Shown piece after piece: positions 43,501-54,302 of a stretch of 64,000 bases of DNA; within the stretch, counting starts at the first letter, position 1; every line of letters starts with the position of its first letter. The position numbers were made by a program, and so were the translations under genes. The DNA is from Glandiceps talaboti. Lineage: Eukaryota; Hemichordata; Enteropneusta; Spengelidae. The DNA lies in assembly GCF_964340395.1 (NCBI RefSeq), contig NC_135570.1, positions 11,827,822-11,891,821 of the forward strand, in the 5' to 3' direction. A model generated the notes under the pieces. The model did no database searches. It was not told the origin of the DNA and was given only the letters and a program-made list of their open reading frames with translations.

Positions 43501-44353
43501 TTGTTTTACCAAGGTTCCCTACTAGTGTTTTTGTTAAGGGTGGTAAGCAGGTAAAATCTACCTCAGTTGCCCTGTCATTTTGTTAGGATTCCCTACCAGT
43601 GTTTTTTCATGAGTGGTAAGCAGGTAAAATCTACTGAGTTCCCCTCTCAGCTTATTGGGGTTTTCTACCAGAGTTCCCCTGTAATTTTATTTGGTTCCCT
43701 ACCGGTAGTTTTGTTATGGGTGGTAAGCTGGTAAAATCTACCTTAGTTCCCCAATCACTTTCCAGGGTTCCCTACCAATGTTTTCGTTATGGGTGGTAAT
43801 AGGTAAAATCTATCTGAGTTCCACAGTCATTTTATCAGGGTTCCCTACCAATGTTTTTGTTATGGGTGGTAAGCCGTTGTAATTTACACGAGTTCCCTAT
43901 CAGTGTTTTGTTAAGGGTGGTAAGTAGGTAAAATTTACCCGAGTTCCCCTGTCATTTTACCAGGGTTCCCAACCAGTGTTTTTGCTAAAGGTGGTATGCA
44001 GGTAAAATTTACTCAAGTTCCTCTGTCGTTTTATTGGGGTTCCCTACCAGTGTTTTTGTTAAGGGTGGTAAGGAGGTAAAATCTACCTCAGTTCCCCTTT
44101 CATTATATTGAGGGTCCTCACCCAATCATAGTGCAGTGTATTTGAAACTATGCCAGTTGTGCTGTATATCTCCGTTTCTGTTACCATGGTTACCAAACCT
44201 TAACAAAAACATTGATGTAATAAATAACACATTTCATACTTTGTTCATGGAGTCCACGATTGTAATCGGTTTATTTTGTTTGTTTGTTTGCAGGCACATT
44301 CAGATACGATTAGCAAGACAGGTTCGACGGCTAAGAATCTTTATAGTGCGTGA
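25529..44353 (+). CDS. EIF4E: Eukaryotic translation initiation factor 4E, complete, 7 coding exons
   Basis: Binds the 5' mRNA cap and recruits eIF4G to start translation in the cytoplasm. Exons: 25529-25564, 32932-33179, 34977-35040, 36505-36618, 38805-38944, 43030-43084, 44294-44353. All borders are GT-AG and the phases join to 238 codons plus TGA. Against human eIF4E (217 residues) everything is offset by 21 because the acidic N-terminus is longer. The cap-stacking tryptophans are W77 (human W56) and W123 (W102), followed by E124 (E103). W187 matches W166. R178, K180 and K183 match the phosphate-contacting R157, K159 and K162. W94 matches W73 on the eIF4G/4E-BP surface. S230 in KTGSTAK matches the MNK phosphorylation site S209. 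The C-terminus NLYSA differs from the vertebrate NRFVV. No defects were seen. The 7.4-kb first intron and the others are full of repeats. Confidence 0.97.
26860..27185 (+). mobile_element. Dispersed repeat copy (TTAA-type inverted-repeat family)
   Basis: Contains GTGCGGACCCAAAAATCAAT, CCACAGGTGATTTATTACTG and TGTTCAAGTTGCAGCTAGTT, each matched by the copies near 61565-61930, 56785-57000 (minus) and 795-1000 (minus). In eIF4E intron 1. Confidence 0.55.
29385..29470 (+). repeat. Tandem repeat of about 36 bp, three copies
   Basis: AAGGCCACTCCTGGAATACA-type units in a row, in eIF4E intron 1. Confidence 0.75.
29896..30505. mobile_element. Non-autonomous DNA transposon, CACTGTA-type ends, 5-bp duplication, copy 1
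   Basis: 610 bp. Left end CTCTGTACAATATCTTACCC, right end GGGTAAAATATCGTACAGTG, with an inverted pair of at least 33 bp continuing into CACAACTCTCTC. GGTTG flanks it on both sides (29891-29895, 30506-30510). No coding capacity. It is highly similar along its length to 50996-51607. Heptamer-like CAC ends and 5-bp duplications fit the Transib/RAG group. Confidence 0.75.
30520..30760 (+). mobile_element. tRNA-derived SINE-like element
   Basis: A-box-like GTGGTCGAGCGGTTAGCTC and B-box-like GGGTCAAACC are 30-35 bases apart, followed by a tRNA-unrelated body with TTCTCTGGGTACTCCAGTTT, a motif common in animal SINE bodies. In eIF4E intron 1. Boundaries are uncertain. Confidence 0.55.
31040..31925 (+). 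repeat. Tandem repeat of roughly 115 bp, about seven degenerate copies
   Basis: Units carry TACTGCAAAAAGTATATTGC, ACATGTGACTAAAACTGCAG and a TTAGATGTCGTGTTTAGGGT-like part. In eIF4E intron 1. Confidence 0.8.
32582..32918. mobile_element. Dispersed repeat, copy 2, abutting eIF4E exon 2
   Basis: The palindrome AAAATACTCATGACCTAAGG / CCTTAGGTCACGAGTATTTT (about 32610-32690) is followed by GGCAATTTTGAATGTTTTGA and GTGTGCATGGTATAATATCC. The second part is shared with 50320-50770 and 18500-18610. It ends about 13 bases before the splice acceptor of eIF4E exon 2. Confidence 0.65.
33160..33620 (+). repeat. Tandem triplication covering the end of eIF4E exon 2 and its donor
   Basis: Three copies of about 140-170 bp. 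Copy 1 holds the real exon end (GTTGAAGACTTTTGGGC|GTAAGT). Copy 2 starts near 33290 (ATCGAAGATTTTTGGACATA) and copy 3 near 33458 (GTGGAAGACTTTTGGTCATA). Each is followed by TAGATGTAATTTGTGATCAG and CCCATGATGCCTCAC-like sequence. In copies 2 and 3 the donor has become CATAAT, so they are silent. Confidence 0.85.
40668..40832 (+). repeat. 82-bp direct duplication
   Basis: GAAAATGGGTGATTTGACCC and ATCTTGCATGCCAAAGAGGA recur once, with about 10 per cent divergence. In eIF4E intron 5. Confidence 0.85.
42690..42925 (+). repeat. Tandem repeat of about 21 bp, ten or more copies
   Basis: Unit ATTACCATAGTAACTAGGAT with variants. In eIF4E intron 5, 100 bp before exon 43030-43084. Confidence 0.9.
43440..44110 (+). 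repeat. Tandem repeat of about 75 bp, about nine copies
   Basis: Units contain GTTTTTGTTAAGGGTGGTAA, GCAGGTAAAATCTACC and AGTTCCCCTGTCATTTTA. They fill most of eIF4E intron 6. Confidence 0.9.
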
Positions 44354-44749
44354 TACTGCATCTTTTATCTTTGTAGAAGAGGAATCCTGTACATTGTTTA
44401 TCCCCAGATAAGTTATGTTATAGTATCCGGAAAATGGTGATATTGATGAAAGCCACACGGCGCTTAACTTCAATATCAATGATACATCATTATTATTGAC
44501 TGTCATTTTAGAGTTCTGTAAATCATTACTAGTATGCTTGCACCCCTATTCTCCATTAACATTGGTATGGTCCTATTGTTTCCTTTTCATGGGTTGGTCC
44601 ATTGCTTTGACAAGAGGGGTGTAGTTATTAGTTGCTCTTCTATCGCATCAACCTATTGTCGAAATTGCTGTTTTAGGAGACCACAACTCAAAATTTTGGG
44701 TAAAGATAGATAAAATTTGCTGAAAGTTTTGGTTCACAATTATGTGGAG

Positions 44750-44755
44750 AATAAA
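44750..44755 (+). other. Candidate polyadenylation signal for eIF4E
   Basis: AATAAA in GAGAATAAAACTT, about 400 bases after the eIF4E stop codon, is the first canonical hexamer noticed downstream. The cleavage site is not determined. Confidence 0.4.
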
Positions 44756-44759
44756 ACTT

Positions 44760-47700
44760 TACGTTTGCCATACTAGTTATTTTAAGTTAGTCACAGATAT
44801 TAAATGTCACCCTGGACCTTTCTATGATTATGATATGCTTGACTGAATTTTTTGGTTCATAATACAGCAGGCTTGGGCTGTTCAAGCAGATAAGAAATTC
44901 AATTGAGTTTTCAACAAAATATGTGAAAAATAGGCCCAAAGGAATGGACTTAAAGGGCGCCCTCTAGTGACGAATCATGTTAATTAGTGTAAGTTGTCTA
45001 AAGGGATAGCTATGTAGGGCTAATGTTTGTCTGCCATGTCTTTTATTTTCAAATCTTCACACAATATCAAATCCTACTAAAAGTTACTCAAGAATTGGAA
45101 ATACTTTAATTCTGGGTTATCCATCACACTATTGTAATTATTACAAGGGTTGATGTACAAGTATTTTCTTTTCGTATCAACGATTTTTATTCAGTTTTTA
45201 TGTTAAAGTTGATCACAGATCACAGGAAGTATTGAATGAGGATATAACAACTTGTTTAGTAATATGTGAGTGGCACTTTCTAGAAAACTGATAAATATTT
45301 AGATCATTCTGTTGTTGTGGTTTAGGTTAGTTATGATACACGATTTCCAAAGAATCTCATTTTCACCAAAAATACAAATCGGCTTTCAAATTTTATTGAT
45401 TCAAGGCGAACTGTATGAAACTGTCTCAAAAGTCGTAAGAGTGTTATATACCAGTATGTAGTAATGGATGAGACTGCATGTAAAATTGATTTCTACTACG
45501 TTGTCATGACGATTTAAGCACTCGTTTTTTTCAGTAAATTTGTTCCAGTGTACTTAGAGATGCTGCTAAACCATGAACTGATATGATAGTTTTGTAGTGA
45601 GGTGGTATATACACTTTTACACAAATTGAAAAAGAACTGTCCAAAAAAAAATTTATATCAAAATTTCGTAAGTACATGTATGGAAATAGTAGAGAGCAAA
45701 TTATTTGCAGTTTCCATTGAACTTCGTAATTTAGAAATATTGTTGAACCATTTGATGAGACATAGAATAATGTTATCGTAGTGATTTTTTAGTCTCCAAC
45801 AGGCACTTGCCCGGAGGGGAGTTATACGTTGGGTTCCGTCCATCCGTCCGTGTGTTCACCCTCATATCTCTGGCAATCCACCAACTGATTTCAACCAAAC
45901 CTGGCACAAAGGTAACATACTATGTGAGACATATGCACGTCACTTTGTTTTGTGACTGAATCAAATATGGCCGAATGGCAGCCATATTTGTTGTTAAATT
46001 GCATAATATGCATCGTAAACTTTGGATGTATTATATGTAGACTCCACCCATATCAAATATGTGCTTTCTTTTAAGACCTTGACCTTTGACCCTGAAAGTC
46101 TTCTGCAGGGTCAAATAGCCAAATTTGGGTTATCTTCATAGCTTTTTGAATCAAACATTTCAAGTGATGAAAATGTAATCATGACTTGAGTTTGACTGAC
46201 GCATATGAACGTCACTTAATTTCACAACCTTGACCTGTACAGCAAAATGGCAGCCATATTTGTGATCAAAAAGCACATTTTGCATTTTATCTCCAAAAGT
46301 TCAATGGACACCATTCAAGTGCCTACATCTACAGAAACCATTCAAATTTGCAAAATAACTCAGCTGTATAACACACCAGTTGGGGACTATGTCTTCTACT
46401 GGCTTGTTCTTGATAACATTTCTGAAAAAAATGTTGAAAAATGTAACACAGAGGGTACGACACAGTTTTTTTTCGGTATGAAAACAATGCTATTGTTATG
46501 ATTTCCTTTTGAGAAGTTCTTTGGATTTTTCTCCCACCTTTCAGGATTCTGTAAGTTGTGACCGACAAGTGTGGTTAGCTTTTAAACGGTGCAAATCAAA
46601 AATATTTCTAAGGTTAAAAAAAAATGTATGGTAGAATAGTTTGAAGTTTAGAATTATGACTTTTTTTAGCTAGAAGACTGCAGTCATAAACATCATGAAA
46701 TTACGATGATGGAAAATTAACATTAATTATTGGGAAAATTTACAAAAATGAGAAGCAGGAAAAAACAACAAAAAAATGAAGAAAAAAAATATTTAAAAAA
46801 ATTTGAAAATTGAAAATTAAAAAAATAAGCGAGTTGAAGCTACTCAATTGGTGACCCCCTAAATCTAATAAATAATATGTATCCTCTGTCACTGTTTAAC
46901 TATTTTGTGAGGTTCACTTTGGTCCTATAGAAATTGTGTTATCGTTTCGTTAAAGTTTGTTTGCAGTTGACACAACTTTTACGGATAAGTTTTGTTCTAT
47001 AATGTTTAATAAACACCAAGAATCTTTCAATTTGTAGGGAATTAAAGGCCTAGTAATGAACAGCAAGCATGTCCTCAATTTATTATACATCTAACTACAT
47101 TAGTCAACAGCGCCCTCTGTGGCCAGAATTGTTTTTCTTTTGCTTTTACCATGGGCTAAGTGATGCAATGTAGAAATGGTGTTCTTCAGATTTCTACCAG
47201 CAGGTATGTTACAGTTTTATTTTAGAAGACAACTAAAGAATGTGTTAGGGATGATCGCATAATGTCGCACAAGCTCAACAAACAAACATTGTTCGGTTCG
47301 GTAAGGTTAAAAAAAAATCCCCCAACCCCCAAGTGTGACATCAAACATTTATGTATGAGAACTGTAGCATTCACACCACTATGATCGATGTATAAATGTA
47401 AAGGTCTTTAAAATACTACCACAAACTCAGCACCATATCTCATTTTAAGGAGTGAAAGTTTTGCTGAAATTTGGTTAGAAGTGCAAAAATGACCCCTCCA
47501 CCTAAACAAACCCAGTTCCCTCACCCCTAAATGAACAAAGTTCGCTTGTTGAGCTTGTGTGATCGTCCCTTACCAGTCTGTCAAACTGTATACAAATGCA
47601 CTGTGTTCTCTTAGTGTTGAAGATGTAATGTATAAAGGTATTTTGACTGTACATAAATTTGTTGACATTATGTACATGGTATTTTCCTGTCTCTGTGCTC

Positions 47701-48030
47701 TCTTCGTTTCAAACTATAATTTTACAGCACTTGGCAAAATGCAAAAATCAAATTTAAAAAAAAAAAGAGGAAAAGGAAAAAAAAAACACTTTACTACGTG
47801 ATGTAGTATAAAACATTTTCTATTTGAAAATAAATTAATACTGCTAGTTAAATACTGCTAGTTCTGTGACTTTTTTTATGAATGAATGTGTGGATGAATT
47901 TTTGGCCAAATACTGGATGGTTCTACACAAAACACCACCACTAAGTTTCACTGCAATTACAAATTGGAGAAGAATTTTTTTCACTAATTGGTAATGATTG
48001 TAAATATATAAAGCATTTAAAGTAATGTAT
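44760..48030. other. Intergenic, no gene seen
   Basis: About 45795-46260 holds a two-fold repeated module (CAGCCATATTTGTTGTTAAA / CAGCCATATTTGTGATCAAA, with GACCTTGACCTTTGACC), typical of invertebrate dispersed repeats. A-rich tracts lie around 46620-46830. No exon was recognised on either strand. Confidence 0.5.
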
Positions 48031-48039
48031 ATCATCACA

Positions 48040-48250
48040 GGACCAATGTGGCAGAGTGGTTAAGGTTCTCGACTTCAACCCTTAGCCTGTACAATTTCAG
48101 GTTCAATTCCTGTTGGGGTATAGACATTTTTTTTCCAATCACTTGGTGATTGTAATAGATAAAAGTGATAGACTTACTAGTGTAAGTGGGGGGGACCCGA
48201 CAGAGTAGTGGGTAAGATGTGGACTGGCAAGACAGAGTCCTGAGTTCAAT
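48040..48250 (+). mobile_element. Two tRNA-like SINE heads
   Basis: 48040-48120 has GTGGCAGAGTGGTTAAGG (A-box type) and AGGTTCAATTCCTG (B-box type). 48190-48250 has AGAGTAGTGGGTAAGATG and GAGTTCAATTCCTAG. Both lack a fully paired acceptor stem, so they are SINE or pseudogene remnants and not working tRNAs. Confidence 0.5.
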
Positions 48251-48257
48251 TCCTAGA

Positions 48258-48422
48258 CAGGCAACCCGAGTTGGAGTTGGAGTTGGAGTTGGAGTTGGAG
48301 TTGGAGTTGGAGTTGGAGTTGGAGTTGGAGTTGGAGTAGGAGTAGGAGTAGGAGTTGGAGTTGGAGTTGGAGTAGGAGTAGGAGTAGGAGTAGGAGTAGG
48401 AGTTGGAGTTGGAGTAAGAGTA
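48258..48422 (+). repeat. Hexanucleotide microsatellite (GGAGTT/GGAGTA)n
   Basis: About 27 units, starting as GGAGTT, changing to GGAGTA and back. It directly follows the second tRNA-like piece. The Gly-Val ORF across it is an artefact. Confidence 0.95.
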
Positions 48423-48566
48423 ATTTGTTGCTACACAACAAATGATTCTTTATTAGAAAATGTATTTATTGACTATAATTTTGAAACAGCTGCATAACAA
48501 ATGATTCTTTATTACAAAATTTATTTGACTATAATTTTGAAACAATTTCAAATAAATGACACAAAT

Positions 48567-49146
48567 TAACTTTCATAGTAGCTTTAACAAATCAGAATGT
48601 ACCACTCCAAATAAAGACTACTATAATTCTTACTAGACTTTGTTCAATATTACAAATATAAATGTCAACCCTATTTTCTAACATAGTAATTTCATGGAAA
48701 TAATAATACCATTAAGTGTATCCTATTGGTCAATGTACTATCAATTTTATCTTCTTTGAAAACTTATAAGTAATAGATAGTCAACTCGTTCGAGAGGGTT
48801 ATGTGCCAATAAACGAGGGGGGCGTAGTATCAGTCTAGCCATAGTATAAGTTATGTTAGAAGGACTGTTCTTAAAATGCCATTTTAAGTGGTAAATATAA
48901 AACTGTTCTTCCAATCTGTTGAGTAAGTTACTAAGGGGATATTTTATCACCTAAAATCATAACAGTAATCGATACAATTGTACTAAAGGCAGAAATATCC
49001 TTGACTGCATTAAGTTTTTATGATGAAATATGTAGAATAATTTAATTGGTCACCTTTTGGGTAAAGTGAGGAACCTTCAGTGATATCCCATTTTCACCTT
49101 GGAATGGAGTGGTACATTCTGACTGGTTAAAGCTACTATGAAAGTC
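48567..49146. mobile_element. Inverted-repeat element, about 580 bp
   Basis: The left end ACTTTCATAGTAGCTTTAAC and the right end GTTAAAGCTACTATGAAAGT are exact inverted repeats. Pairing continues inward (ATCAGAATGTACCACTCCAA) with a few changes. No transposase ORF was found. The target duplication is unclear. Confidence 0.65.
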
Positions 49147-49904
49147 ACTGCTTTACAATTTGATAAGCATGAGAACACCATTGTGCACTGTGAAGAAGCT
49201 GTACTTAATTCCTATTTTACCCTGGTCCCTGGAGACTAAGTGAGGATGCTGTAAGGAGATGCAGGGAGAGCTAAAATTTACATATAACAAAGGCATAGCA
49301 AAGTTACACCTCTCACGGTTAGTCTAGTAAAACAAAAGAACACAATACAATCACCATTGGGGGCGCACTTCAAAATTCACTGCATATCATGTTTTGGAGG
49401 ATAACACTCTGGTGAAAGATCAAAGTATTTTTGACAGTAGATAAATAAATGTTATTCATCCTACATAACCATTTCATAGCATTTTTAGAATGCTAAGTTT
49501 GACAACATTATTGTGAATGGCATTGTAAAACAACTATGACTGAAATACATCCTGTTGCTTGTTGCATGCTTCTTAAGCCGAACTGAATCATGTCTCTATG
49601 TGATGTCTAGTTCTCACCTGATATTCATATACTGTATTGCTCATTTAAGAACTTCTGAACAATTTGTTCACAGTTTCATGCACAGCCAAATGATCAGTGG
49701 CCGTGATGAAGAATTGTAGCTTTCACTTTGCCAAATCTGGGGCGCCCTCTTGTGGTGCTTACCTGCAAAATGGCAGAACTTAGATATCTGGAATATGGCC
49801 TATTTGGCTTGTGTGTAGGCAAATGACCAATATTATTCTGTTGACTCAATCTCAATCTATATACAATATAGTACTTTCCAAGTCTGTGTGTCAAAAGAAC
49901 GAAA

Positions 49905-50100
49905 TTTCAGATTGGCTCCAGTTCCTTTCGCCGATGATCCCTGGGAAGCCTTATGTGAATTTGATGATCGCTGGGGAAGCCAATGTGAGTCTGAATCTCA
50001 GTGTATGGTAGTACTTCAGAGTCTCTGTGGTGTGTCAAAGGTTCAAATTTCAGATGGAATCCAGTTCCTTTAGCTGATGATCCCTGGGAAGCCAATGTGA
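49905..50100 (+). repeat. Direct duplication, about 140-bp period
   Basis: CAGTTCCTTTCGCCGATGAT / CAGTTCCTTTAGCTGATGAT plus CCCTGGGAAGCC occur twice, next to the last CDK11-like exon. Confidence 0.7.
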
Positions 50101-50319
50101 GTCAGAATCCTTTATCAATGTCAGCATCGTCTTCACCCTGTACAAAATAATAAACAAATGAAAGGTTTAGTATTTTGCACTAAATTATTTTTTTCAAGCC
50201 AAAAGATGAATAATGAAACACCATCACACATTTGTCTCAACTATTTTCAAAATTTCCAGTTGAGGAAAGCAAAATTCTACGTGCATAATTTATGAAAAAT
50301 TAAAACAAAATAGTGGTGA

Positions 50320-50770
50320 CTTTGAACATTTGATTTTGAGTAATGAAGAACCAATGACATTGCCATGATGTAGGAAGACCACGGTATAAATTCCATATTT
50401 TTTGTGTGAATGTCTTCAACTTGGCTTGTGCGAAGTATAATATGCAGACACTGAATACAAAATCGACATGAATCTTTTGACTAGTTTGACATCATTGGGA
50501 GATTATTAAAGACGTTTGATTTGAATTTAATAATCAAATTATATAATTTTATATAGCCAACAATTTAATAAAAATAATTTTTTTATTTTATCACTGGTGC
50601 AGCAGTGTTAAAGCCCATTATACCATGCACATGCCATTTTATAGAACAAAAAATATGAAATATGTACTCTGGTCATTCTCCGTCACAACAACGCATGTCT
50701 AGCTACGTCACTGGTTCTGCTGTGTTCGAAATAAGAGTCAAATCGTTTAAAATTGCCATTACTTTCCCCA
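50320..50770. mobile_element. Large palindromic dispersed repeat
   Basis: The left arm (GAAGAACCAATGACATTGCC, TTCCATATTTTTTGTGTGAA) and the right arm (AACAAAAAATATGAAATATG, ACGTCACTGGTTCTGCTGTG) are inverted copies. One arm also occurs next to eIF4E exon 2 at about 32755-32918. In the remnant CDK11 intron. Confidence 0.6.
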
Positions 50771-50995
50771 ATATTTTTTGGACAAGGTATGTATGATCAA
50801 AATCTGCAGATAGCTCTTAGACAGGTCTGAATGTTTACATTTGGTCCCCATAAGTAGGAGATTACACAACAACACACCTTTACATATATGTACAGGTATA
50901 CCAGATATCTATTGGCAACAGAAGGTGAGATTCTTTTGATTTGATTTCCACCACACTGTGCCTACAGTTGTAAGCGAAGGGATGATAAGGTAGCT

Positions 50996-51607
50996 CACTG
51001 TACAATATCTTACCCACTACTCTCTCTGATTGGTATGCTTGGAAGTTACTTAATTCATAACTTCTTCAATAACCCATATTTGTCAACATTTTAAGCATAG
51101 TAATTACGTTTAATTAATGTAACAAAATTACGTTTGGGAATCAAAAATAAAGTTCTAAATTTTGCATAAAACGTGCTAACAACTAAATGAAACGTACTGT
51201 GAATAGAACACTTTTCAATGTCAAAGTATCACTAACTTGGGTAGACAATGTGCATGATGAGTTTTAGTATGTAAATTACTTTTGTCATACCTATTCAAAT
51301 AAATCTATATCTTTGGCAAAGTCATAACAGGTGCATATATTTTCCTTAGTTTTGTAGAAAATATTTTGCATGTCTTTCAAGAAAATCTGTTGACAAATTT
51401 CTAAAATTGCTACTCCTACAATAAATCATTGATACCAGAACCGATGAAAATGGGTATTCAGAAACTCATCAGTGTCAATTCTATGATTTGAAAATTTCAA
51501 AAACATTCTTACAAAATCCTGTACACAGTTGAGATTTGTCTGACTTCAAGGAGATGATGTCCAACAGTACAAATCAGAGAGAATTGTGGGTAAAATATTG
51601 TACAGTG
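50996..51607. mobile_element. Non-autonomous DNA transposon, CACTGTA-type ends, 5-bp duplication, copy 2
   Basis: 612 bp. Ends CACTGTACAATATCTTACCC and GGGTAAAATATTGTACAGTG; the inverted repeat can be followed for about 48 bp with a few mismatches. TAGCT flanks both sides (50991-50995, 51608-51612). It inserted into one of two tandem copies of a host segment (50890-50990 and 51690-51800). No ORF. Confidence 0.8.
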
Positions 51608-52439
51608 TAGCTCTCATAGATGTAGTTTACATGATTTTTCTAAGGTTTTTGAGGTTGGGTATTATGTAACATATATCAGCACCATATTTACATATACCAG
51701 ACGACTCATCGCAACAGTAGGTGATTCACTTGATTTGATTGCCACTGCGTCATCCTACAGTATGCCTACAGTTGTAAGGGGAAGTATGATAAGGACACCC
51801 TAGCAACCTATTGGACAGTCTAGATGTGGACGGACTCAATCTGATGTAGTGTACACTTCACGATTTTCTTTTGACTGTTACTTTTACTGTCGTTTGATTA
51901 AAAGATTTGATGTGCACTCTGACTTACCAAGTTGTTGAAATTCATTCCACCTTCAGGAGCTTTAGGACTTGTTTCTCTCTTAGTGTTTCTCGGCTGCTCA
52001 CTTTTGGCAGGCCATGTAGGGAAATCAGATTCATTTATTTGGTAGAGGTGATTCTTTGAAATATTCATGTTCTAATGCTGTGTCTGCAGTGATACATCTC
52101 GTAGAGTTGTATTGTTAAAAACCTAGAAAAAAAAAATTTTAAATTTAGTTTTGAATATTCATGGCTTTTGCTTTTCACTCTGTGGATCTTGGTTCTCCCT
52201 TGAAGAAACGTAATCATTTTTTATGGAGGAAGTATACTCCACTTTGCCTGAGATGATTGGTTGCATCAAGGCATTGGCAAAACACAAAAATCAACGACAG
52301 ATTATGGCGGCCATCTTAGACTTTCAAATGTCCAATCAGAACCATTAAAAATACCGCCAATGGCATTGTAGCACAACTGTACAGTTTTTAAAAATGCTAT
52401 CATGCTAACAATAAGTGTTCATTTGGTGAATGACTATCC

Positions 52440-53240
52440 AGTTGCCTATCCAACCATGTTGCTATCTTTACGATATATGCTATCATTTGGCTGTTGCTAT
52501 GGACGTGGTCTTGTTGCTAGGCATATTTACATACATTTTTTGAATGTTTATTCAATTGTCTATTAAACCCCATTGTTATCTTCGCAATATATGTGATCAT
52601 TTGGCTGTTGCTATGGGCGTGGTCTTGTTGCTAGGCACACTTGCATACATTTTTTGAATGTTTATTCATTTGTCTTTCTATTCCTGTTGTTATCTTTGCA
52701 ATATACATGATTATTTGGCTGTTGCTATGGGCGTGGTCTTGTTGCTAGGCATATTTACATACATTTTTTGAATGTTTATTCAATTGTCTATTAAACCCCA
52801 TTGTTATCTTCGCAATATATGTGATCATTTGGCTGTTGCTATGGGCGTGGTCTTGTTGCTAGGCATATTTACATACATTTTTTGAATGTTTATTCATTTG
52901 TCTTTCTATTCCTGTTGTTATCTTTGCAATATACATGATTATTTGGCTGTTGCTATGGGCGTGGTCTTGTTGCTAGGCAAATTTACATACATTTTTTGAA
53001 TGTTTATTCAATTGTCTATTAATCCCTGTTGTTATCTTTGTGAAATACACGACCGTTTGGCTGTTGCTATGGGCGTGGTCATGGTTGCTACGGTATTTGC
53101 ATACATTTTTTGAATGTTTACTCATTTGCCTACCATATGATATTTGTTATTTGACCAAAATATACTGCCATTTGGTTGTTGCTAAGGGCGTGGTCATGGT
53201 CGCTAGGGCCAATTTTGTCAAAATGTTTTGAAGAATAACA
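52440..53240 (+). repeat. Satellite of about 115 bp, roughly seven copies
   Basis: The core TTGGCTGTTGCTATGGGCGT, GGTCTTGTTGCTAGGCA is followed by TACATTTTTTGAATGTTTAT. Two alternating versions give a higher-order period of about 235 bp. Confidence 0.9.
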
Positions 53241-53299
53241 CTCAGAAACATCTCACCAAGTTTCAGACTCTGTGACAAAGTACTTTTTGAGATATAGGT

Positions 53300-53770
53300 T
53301 TTTGACCAAAAATGAACTTTTTTGCACCTAATTTGCATATCACTCCTGGAATCATGGTATGCTTAATATTTCTTTGTCCATACATCCCTAGATACATTCC
53401 CATTAAATTTCAGCCCAATCTGCTCAGTAGTTTTGGAATGAAAATGAACTTTTTTGCACCTAATTTGCATATCACTCCTGGAATCATGGTATGCTTAATA
53501 TTTCTTTGTCCATACATCCCTAGATACATTCCCATTAAATTTCAGCCCAATCTGCTCAGTAGTTTTGGAATTATAGATTTTTAACCAAAAAGACACATTT
53601 TTAGCCCTAATTTGCATATCACTGATGGAATCATCCCGTCATGAACAAATCTTACTTTACACCCCCTTAAGAATGTTCTCACCAAATTTCGCATCAATCT
53701 GCCCAGTAGTTTCTGAGTTTAAGTTTTTTGACCAAAAATCACATTTTTTGACCCAAATCACACACCTGTG
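53300..53770 (+). repeat. Tandem repeat of about 125 bp, with one exact duplication
   Basis: Units include ACCTAATTTGCATATCACTC and TTTCAGCCCAATCTGCTCAG. The first two units are virtually identical and the third and fourth are diverged. Followed by a (CA)n tract. Confidence 0.9.
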
Positions 53771-53849
53771 ATGCGATCAACTAGACACCCAAGGTAATGG
53801 ACCCACCAAATATCGTGGCAATCGGTTCAGCGGTTTTTGACTTTAAGTT

Positions 53850-53873
53850 GTTTACACACACACACACACACAT

Positions 53874-53931
<58 letters not shown>
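53850..53931. repeat. (CA)n microsatellite
   Basis: A nearly pure CA run ending in CAGACAGACGCCGGGCGATC, a tail often seen at the end of such dispersed repeats. Confidence 0.95.
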
Positions 53932-53932
<1 letters not shown>

Positions 53933-54210
53933 GACGCCGGGCGATCCCTATAGCACTACTGAACCTCAGTTCAGTTGTGCTAAAAAACATCCATCAGGAA
54001 TATTCAGGCCATGTTTTATGCTCATATCACACCTGTGGTGACACCATAATTTTTAACACAAAATACTGTAATGGGCTTTTGAACATCAGTCACTTTATAA
54101 CCAGACATGAAAACAAAAGGTAAACACAAATGGATGTGTGGGGGCGCTGTTTGTTTTATTTTGACCTTAGCAATGGTAATAGTCACCAGTCATTTTTGAG
54201 TTTTTGATTC

Positions 54211-54302
54211 TTACTGTTTACAAAGTCCAAGTTGTCCACGTTGACAGTATTGTATGTAGTTATAGGCAGCTTTTTCATCTCCTAGCTGTGCTTTGAAGGT
54301 TA
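54211..54302 (-). CDS. Unrecognised possible terminal exon
   Basis: On the minus strand a pyrimidine-rich acceptor (CCTTTCATTCAG) precedes 29 codons ending in TAA. The peptide includes AQLGDEKAAYNYIQYCQRGQ, which looks coding rather than random and is faintly like a TPR helix pair. It lies inside the span of the CDK11-like remnant but is not part of it. No partner exon was identified; an ORF at 54436-54639 just upstream could belong with it. Function unknown. Confidence 0.25.

Noticed and set aside
48040-48122. Functional tRNA gene
   Set aside because: A and B boxes are present, but the acceptor and anticodon stems do not pair, so a SINE or pseudogene is more likely.
48219-48497. Gly-Val repeat ORF
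   Set aside because: Read through the GGAGTT hexamer array.
53312-53584. 90-codon plus-strand ORF with an internal duplication
   Set aside because: The duplication is the 125-bp tandem repeat. The peptide simply repeats with it and has no coding context.
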